A DNA stretch of 64,000 bases, from the NCBI RefSeq assembly GCF_032884065.1, contig NC_088866.1, forward strand, positions 50,166,068-50,230,067, read 5' to 3'. The position numbers and the translations under genes were made by a program. The notes below the pieces were generated by a model, which did not search any database, was not told the origin of the DNA, and saw only the letters and a program-made list of their open reading frames with translations. This DNA is from Artemia franciscana (lineage: Eukaryota > Arthropoda > Branchiopoda > Anostraca > Artemiidae). This document shows, in pieces, positions 60,221 through 64,000 of this stretch (position 1 is its first letter; each line of letters opens with the position of its first letter).

Positions 60221-60511
60221 TATTCGACCCGATATTTATCTCTTTGGTTTACCTCATAGCAAGATGATTTTTTTTTGTGTCTGTGTTCGAGACCGGTTTA
60301 TCTTGTCCACCTACAAACAGTCTTGGAAAGTATTTGCTTGGAAATGATAAGCTATTCAGGTAATAAGATTAAGATTTATTAATTGCTAAGCAGCCTGAGG
60401 GCCATGGCAACAAAAAATAAAAAGAAATGCATCACACGAAAATGCACATAAAAAAAAAAAAAAAAAAAAAATTGCGCCAGTCGCATACTTGAATAAGGCG
60501 AGCCTAACATA

Positions 60512-60992
60512 AGGAGGGTTTTCGCGGGTTGGAAAGCAAAGTCGGAATCACTTTCCAGTGGTTTTCGCGCTGCTTCGAAAAGTTGCCGAGCTTTTCATAT
60601 CGGTTTTCGCGCGTTGGAAACCGAAGCAGCTTTCCGGGAAAGTGATTCCACGAGGTTAGTGGAAAGCTCCGCGGAAAGTTGAATTTTCGGCGGGAATTTC
60701 AAATTTGTTGAAAGAAAACAGTGCAAGTATCACTAATAAATAAAGAAAAATGGCAAGCGGTATTGGGGTGACTTCGGTGGAATGTATGAGAATCAAAGAA
60801 CCGTTAAGTAAACCATATTTATTCGAAATAGTTTGTAATTCAATATTTTCTCGGGGATATCAGCTTTCCATGTGTTTTCGCGATCAGTCCAGCGGGAAAG
60901 TGGAAAGTGATTCCAGGAATCGCTTTCCCACAGTTTTCGCGATGCGCTTCGCTCGCCGGAAAGTGATTCCGAGATCTCGCGAAAACCCTCCT
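60512..60992. mobile_element. MITE with 15-bp perfect inverted ends and internal TTTTCGCG repeats
   Basis: AGGAGGGTTTTCGCG at 60512-60526 matches its reverse complement at 60978-60992. ATA flanks both ends and may be a 3-bp target duplication. The 481-bp interior is richer in GC than its surroundings and repeats TTTTCGCG and GGAAAGTGATTCC in both orientations, giving a strongly self-complementary sequence. The 109-codon plus frame starting at 60750 runs out of the element and is not a gene. Confidence 0.85.
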
Positions 60993-61015
60993 ATAGATAA
61001 GGATACACACGTTTT

Positions 61016-61148
61016 GGGCACTATCAGATTTACATATATCGAATTCTTCAGAACAGTGCCAAACAGTGGCACTTGCTGATAGTGCCAGTTGCAGAAAGGT
61101 TCGTTTCTTGTTCAGAGGGCTAGGACAATTGTGTAGCTGATAGTGCCC
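61016..61148. repeat. Small inverted-repeat element, 12-bp ends
   Basis: GGGCACTATCAG at 61016-61027 and CTGATAGTGCCC at 61137-61148 are perfect complements. A third copy, CTGATAGTGCC, lies inside at 61076-61086. CAGTGCCAAACAGTGGCACT is a further internal palindrome. No obvious target duplication. Confidence 0.7.
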
Positions 61149-61812
61149 TAGAATTTAGATTGCAACATTTTTATTTCAGGTATGAAATTAACAAAATACA
61201 GAGATCTTTCAGTTATTTAAGTAACTAGTATAGAGATTGCATCATCGCTACACCATCATCACAGGAGCATAACATAAATATTTAACATTAGGAGGTATAG
61301 GACTTTCGACTTCGAGACTAAAATTATCGGCCTTTGTTAACCATTTTGAGCCAGTGAATTGCTGGAGCGTTAATCTGGCTTCTTTTTGTTGGTATAACAA
61401 AACTTTTACAATAGATTTTTCTTTATAATGAGAGTTTGAAGGCTTCAAAGTTGTTAAGCGAAGACGGAGTTTCGTGTCCTATTGGTCAGAGAACCGTTGC
61501 TTGAAAACCTACCATAAGGAAGCACAAAATGTACGGAAAGTTTGAAGGCTTCAAGCTCCCCTTTCTGATGAAACTTTTCTACGAAGCTGTAATTCTACAA
61601 TTAAAAAAGAGCAAGCAAACTGTTTCCAATCACTTACAGGCTCAGAATGGTTATCAAAAACGGATAAATCAGTCACAAATTCGGAAGTCCTATAGACAAC
61701 AATATTAAATTACTTCATTTCTGCCTTTTTCGTTTTCTTCAGGTATTCTACAATCTCTCTACAATCACAGACAAATTAAGGTGCCACGAAACAAGACGTC
61801 CTACTTGGCTGA
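61149..61812. other. 3' flank of the hAT-like gene
   Basis: AT-rich sequence downstream of the minus-strand frame, without a gene. It would be the 3' UTR or noncoding end of the element. Confidence 0.4.
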
Positions 61813-64000
61813 TCAGGGCTTCCATTTCTTTGCGCTCCTGATCAGTTCTGCAGGAACATCCCATGTTTCTGGATTCGGAACTTCTCGTTTCACGTGCATC
61901 ATATCAGAAATCGTTTCTGGCAGTAATCTATTTCGGAATGGTGTCCGAATCAGCTTTAATGCCGAAAACTGACGTTCGGCCGAAGCGCTGCTGTGAGGCA
62001 GAGACATAATACCCTTCATGAATATGGGTAGATCTGTAAAAGCGGGATCTCCAGCTCCATCCTTGAGGGTGGATACCAAGTTCCAGAACTGCAGAACTGG
62101 CATTTTCCCTTCTTTCAAGTCTTTCTTCAGTAGTGGTAGCCTCCTCCACTCTCTGTTTAGGACTTCAACATTCACCAAACCACTGAAACAGTCCCTGAAC
62201 ATGCGGTAAAGAGGGATTATAGAAGAAACCGAACCAGACAACGCAGTTTCCGGCGACAGCCAGTCAAGCATTCGAAGCAAGGGGTCTTCACTGTTCACTC
62301 GTCGCTTTATTTCAGAACACAAATTGATGTAAAATGCAAGGCAATGCTTCTTTGCCGTAGCTAGCTGCCTCTCTTGAAGTTTACGACTGTCTATCTGATC
62401 AATTGCGAAGAGCTCGAACTCAGCTCCAAAATGCATTTCTGTCTCCATAGTTCTGAAGTTTCTGGGGTCTGAGAAATCTATTTCAAAGACAGAACGAATG
62501 GCCAAAAGCTCATCTTTGATATAATTCCTTGCCAGTTCGGTAAGAGTGTCCCCCACACTTCTTAAAAGCTTGTGAACTTTCACTTCTGTGCTCTGGAATT
62601 CGACATTCAACCGGTTCACAATAGGCAGAACATAGTTGAGAAACAGGTAGTAGAGTTTGACTTCAGGATCAGTCAGAGCTGCATAAAGTGTCACAGCCGT
62701 TTGATCACGACCTGCAATCACAGGTTCAGTGAAAAATAGTGTCAGGGCAGTCCACTGTTCCACCAGTCTCTGTGAGACGGCCTCGAATGCAAGCCAGCGA
62801 ATAGCGGACGGGTATAGCAGTGCATGCTCCGCTATTTCACAAAACTTTTGAAATTCTTTGAACTCGCGTAGACGTTTCGCGCTATTCGAAACGTAGGTGT
62901 ATATGTCATTGCTGAATCTGACGATCTCTGTAGGCAATTTCTCACAAGCGGAAGCAGAGAACAGAGCAAAGCTGTGACAGATACACCCAAAAACAGCAAG
63001 CCATGGAATATCTCTCTTTATGAGGGCTGCAAGACCGTTGTTCCTCCCAAGCATCACACTTGCATTATCAGATGCAAAACCAATACACTTTTCAAGTGAT
63101 ATTTTCTTTTCGCTTAAAGTCTTGTAAATCAGGTTTTTCAGGCCTAGTGCTGTTGTATCCTCGACTTCTGGGATAGCCAGGAAATCTTCCTTGACTTCGC
63201 AAGTTGTGCCATTATAATATCGTACAATTATTACAAGGTACTTGGTACCACACCTGTCAGTACTTTTGTCAGCCATTAGGGAATATACTGACTCTTGCAA
63301 TCTTGAGCTAAGCTGGCTGATAGCATACGGGGCAATCACGTTTTTAATTAGCCCCGTTGTTTTTGTCCTTCCGCATGCAAGACGTTTCACTACTGACGAA
63401 TCAGGTATGAACTTCTGCAGTAGTGCTGGTAAGCTATCCATCATGCTCATCTCTTTCGAGTTCGAGGCTACCCAGGCTGACATAGCCAACTCTAAAGCTG
63501 TCACCTGTCGGCTTATTATCTCTCTTTCTTTCGCTGCTCCAGACAAAACAAGGTCTTTGCCTTGTCCGTCAACGATAATCACTTGATTCTTCATCGAATC
63601 AACTTTAGACATGTGACTTGCAGTCACTGCATGTATACGTAAATGAGATAGCCCCCCAGTAATTGTCCTTTCACAGAACCTGCACCAAGGTTTTGTTTTG
63701 TCTCTTGCATACCTTTGGAGCCAGCCCTGCAGGTCTTTTTCTTCCATCCATTTTGCACTGAATTTCTGTATTTTCCCAGACTTAGATGGTTTCTTTGTAG
63801 AGATTCTCCGTTTGGTTATGGTTACCAGTTCACAATTATCATCTTCACTTTCGTCTGTAATTTCTTCATGATCACTGGCTTCATCCCCAGTGTCATTACT
63901 TTCAGTATCTGATTCAGCAGAGTCACAATCTTCACTAACTGATTCACTGGTTCTATTCTGAGAGCTGTTAACCTCTCTAACTGGTTCACCTTCATTTCCT
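61813..64000 (-). CDS. hAT-superfamily transposase-like protein, 5' end outside the window
   Basis: An uninterrupted frame of at least 728 codons. No in-frame ATG occurs between 63747 and the window edge, and the frame stays open to 64000, so the true start is probably beyond it. The part before Met 63747 is acidic and Ser-rich (DSAESDTE, DEASDHEEITDESEDD), followed by basic TKRRISTKKPSK. Counting from Met 63747, a BED-like zinc finger has C22, C25, H39, H45 (CRFCERTITGGLSHLRIH). Transposase landmarks follow: D160 in MADKSTD, D227 in GFASDNASVMLG, C257-H258 in GCICHSF, RW in SAIRWLAFEA, and E591 in the C-terminal dimerisation region SSASAERQFSALKLIRTPFR. All three acidic catalytic positions are therefore present. 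It could be an active element or a host-adopted copy. It most resembles the transposon-derived ZBED/SCAND3-type proteins. Its base composition is clearly richer in GC than the flanks. Confidence 0.9.
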   Translation of the reverse strand, partial: GNEGEPVREVNSSQNRTSESVSEDCDSAESDTESNDTGDEASDHEEITDESEDDNCELVTITKRRISTKKPSKSGKIQKFSAKWMEEKDLQGWLQRYARDKTKPWCRFCERTITGGLSHLRIHAVTASHMSKVDSMKNQVIIVDGQGKDLVLSGAAKEREIISRQVTALELAMSAWVASNSKEMSMMDSLPALLQKFIPDSSVVKRLACGRTKTTGLIKNVIAPYAISQLSSRLQESVYSLMADKSTDRCGTKYLVIIVRYYNGTTCEVKEDFLAIPEVEDTTALGLKNLIYKTLSEKKISLEKCIGFASDNASVMLGRNNGLAALIKRDIPWLAVFGCICHSFALFSASACEKLPTEIVRFSNDIYTYVSNSAKRLREFKEFQKFCEIAEHALLYPSAIRWLAFEAVSQRLVEQWTALTLFFTEPVIAGRDQTAVTLYAALTDPEVKLYYLFLNYVLPIVNRLNVEFQSTEVKVHKLLRSVGDTLTELARNYIKDELLAIRSVFEIDFSDPRNFRTMETEMHFGAEFELFAIDQIDSRKLQERQLATAKKHCLAFYINLCSEIKRRVNSEDPLLRMLDWLSPETALSGSVSSIIPLYRMFRDCFSGLVNVEVLNREWRRLPLLKKDLKEGKMPVLQFWNLVSTLKDGAGDPAFTDLPIFMKGIMSLPHSSASAERQFSALKLIRTPFRNRLLPETISDMMHVKREVPNPETWDVPAELIRSAKKWKP

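Noticed and set aside
60750-61079. 109-codon frame starting MASGIGVTSVECMRIKEPLS
   Set aside because: It begins inside the MITE, crosses its inverted end and enters a second small element; no protein family resemblance.
63242-63586. 114-codon plus-strand frame
   Set aside because: Antisense shadow of the hAT-like coding region.

Overview
This is AT-rich eukaryotic nuclear DNA from an arthropod. It has few coding segments, introns of 5-11 kb, and many interspersed repeats. An RTE-like LINE family present in at least ten fragments resembles repeats I associate with the brine shrimp Artemia, so a branchiopod crustacean, perhaps Artemia, is my best guess. That is inference, not proof. I see no bacterial operon, CRISPR array or phage feature.

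Three host-type or transposase genes can be supported. (1) On the minus strand at 547-1815 is a complete, uninterrupted reading frame for the Polycomb repressive complex 2 subunit EED (ESC in flies), 422 residues. (2) On the minus strand between 51786 and 28553 four exons encode most of a classical protein tyrosine phosphatase domain. All junctions have consensus splice sites and compatible phases (0, 0, 2). The gene continues beyond what I can trace at both ends. Its WPD-loop aspartate is replaced by histidine. (3) On the minus strand from 61813 through the window edge at 64000 is a long intact hAT-superfamily transposase-like frame with an acidic N-terminal part, a BED-like zinc finger, the catalytic residues and the C-terminal dimerisation region.

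The rest is mostly repeats. 1.9-2.6 kb: a minisatellite just upstream of EED. 3.3-8.1 kb: RTE-like LINE pieces and two oppositely oriented copies of a foldback-containing repeat complex, one of which interrupts a LINE copy. 13.9-17.2 kb: a decayed CR1-like LINE with endonuclease and reverse transcriptase remnants and a minus-strand LINE piece inside it. 17.6-20.7 kb: two degenerate tandem arrays. 21.5-22.1 kb: a foldback element with about 155-bp terminal inverted repeats and a 9-bp target duplication. 23.4-25.2 kb: a second decayed LINE. 28.5-51.8 kb: the phosphatase gene, whose introns carry short MITEs with GTATCC-type ends, a tRNA-derived SINE, several LINE 3' ends, a 228-bp tandem duplication and an inverted pair of DUF4817-type transposon fragments. 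53.9-56.0 kb: a minisatellite and a 466-bp tandem duplication containing the SINE. 60.1-64.0 kb: the hAT gene with a possible element end, a strong hairpin and two small inverted-repeat elements.

No multi-gene pathway is visible. The observations most worth following are the possibly catalytically impaired phosphatase, the intronless EED with a changed aromatic cage, the intact hAT frame, and the two well-bounded nonautonomous elements at 21512-22130 and 60512-60992. I did not find evidence for a new defence or enzymatic system.
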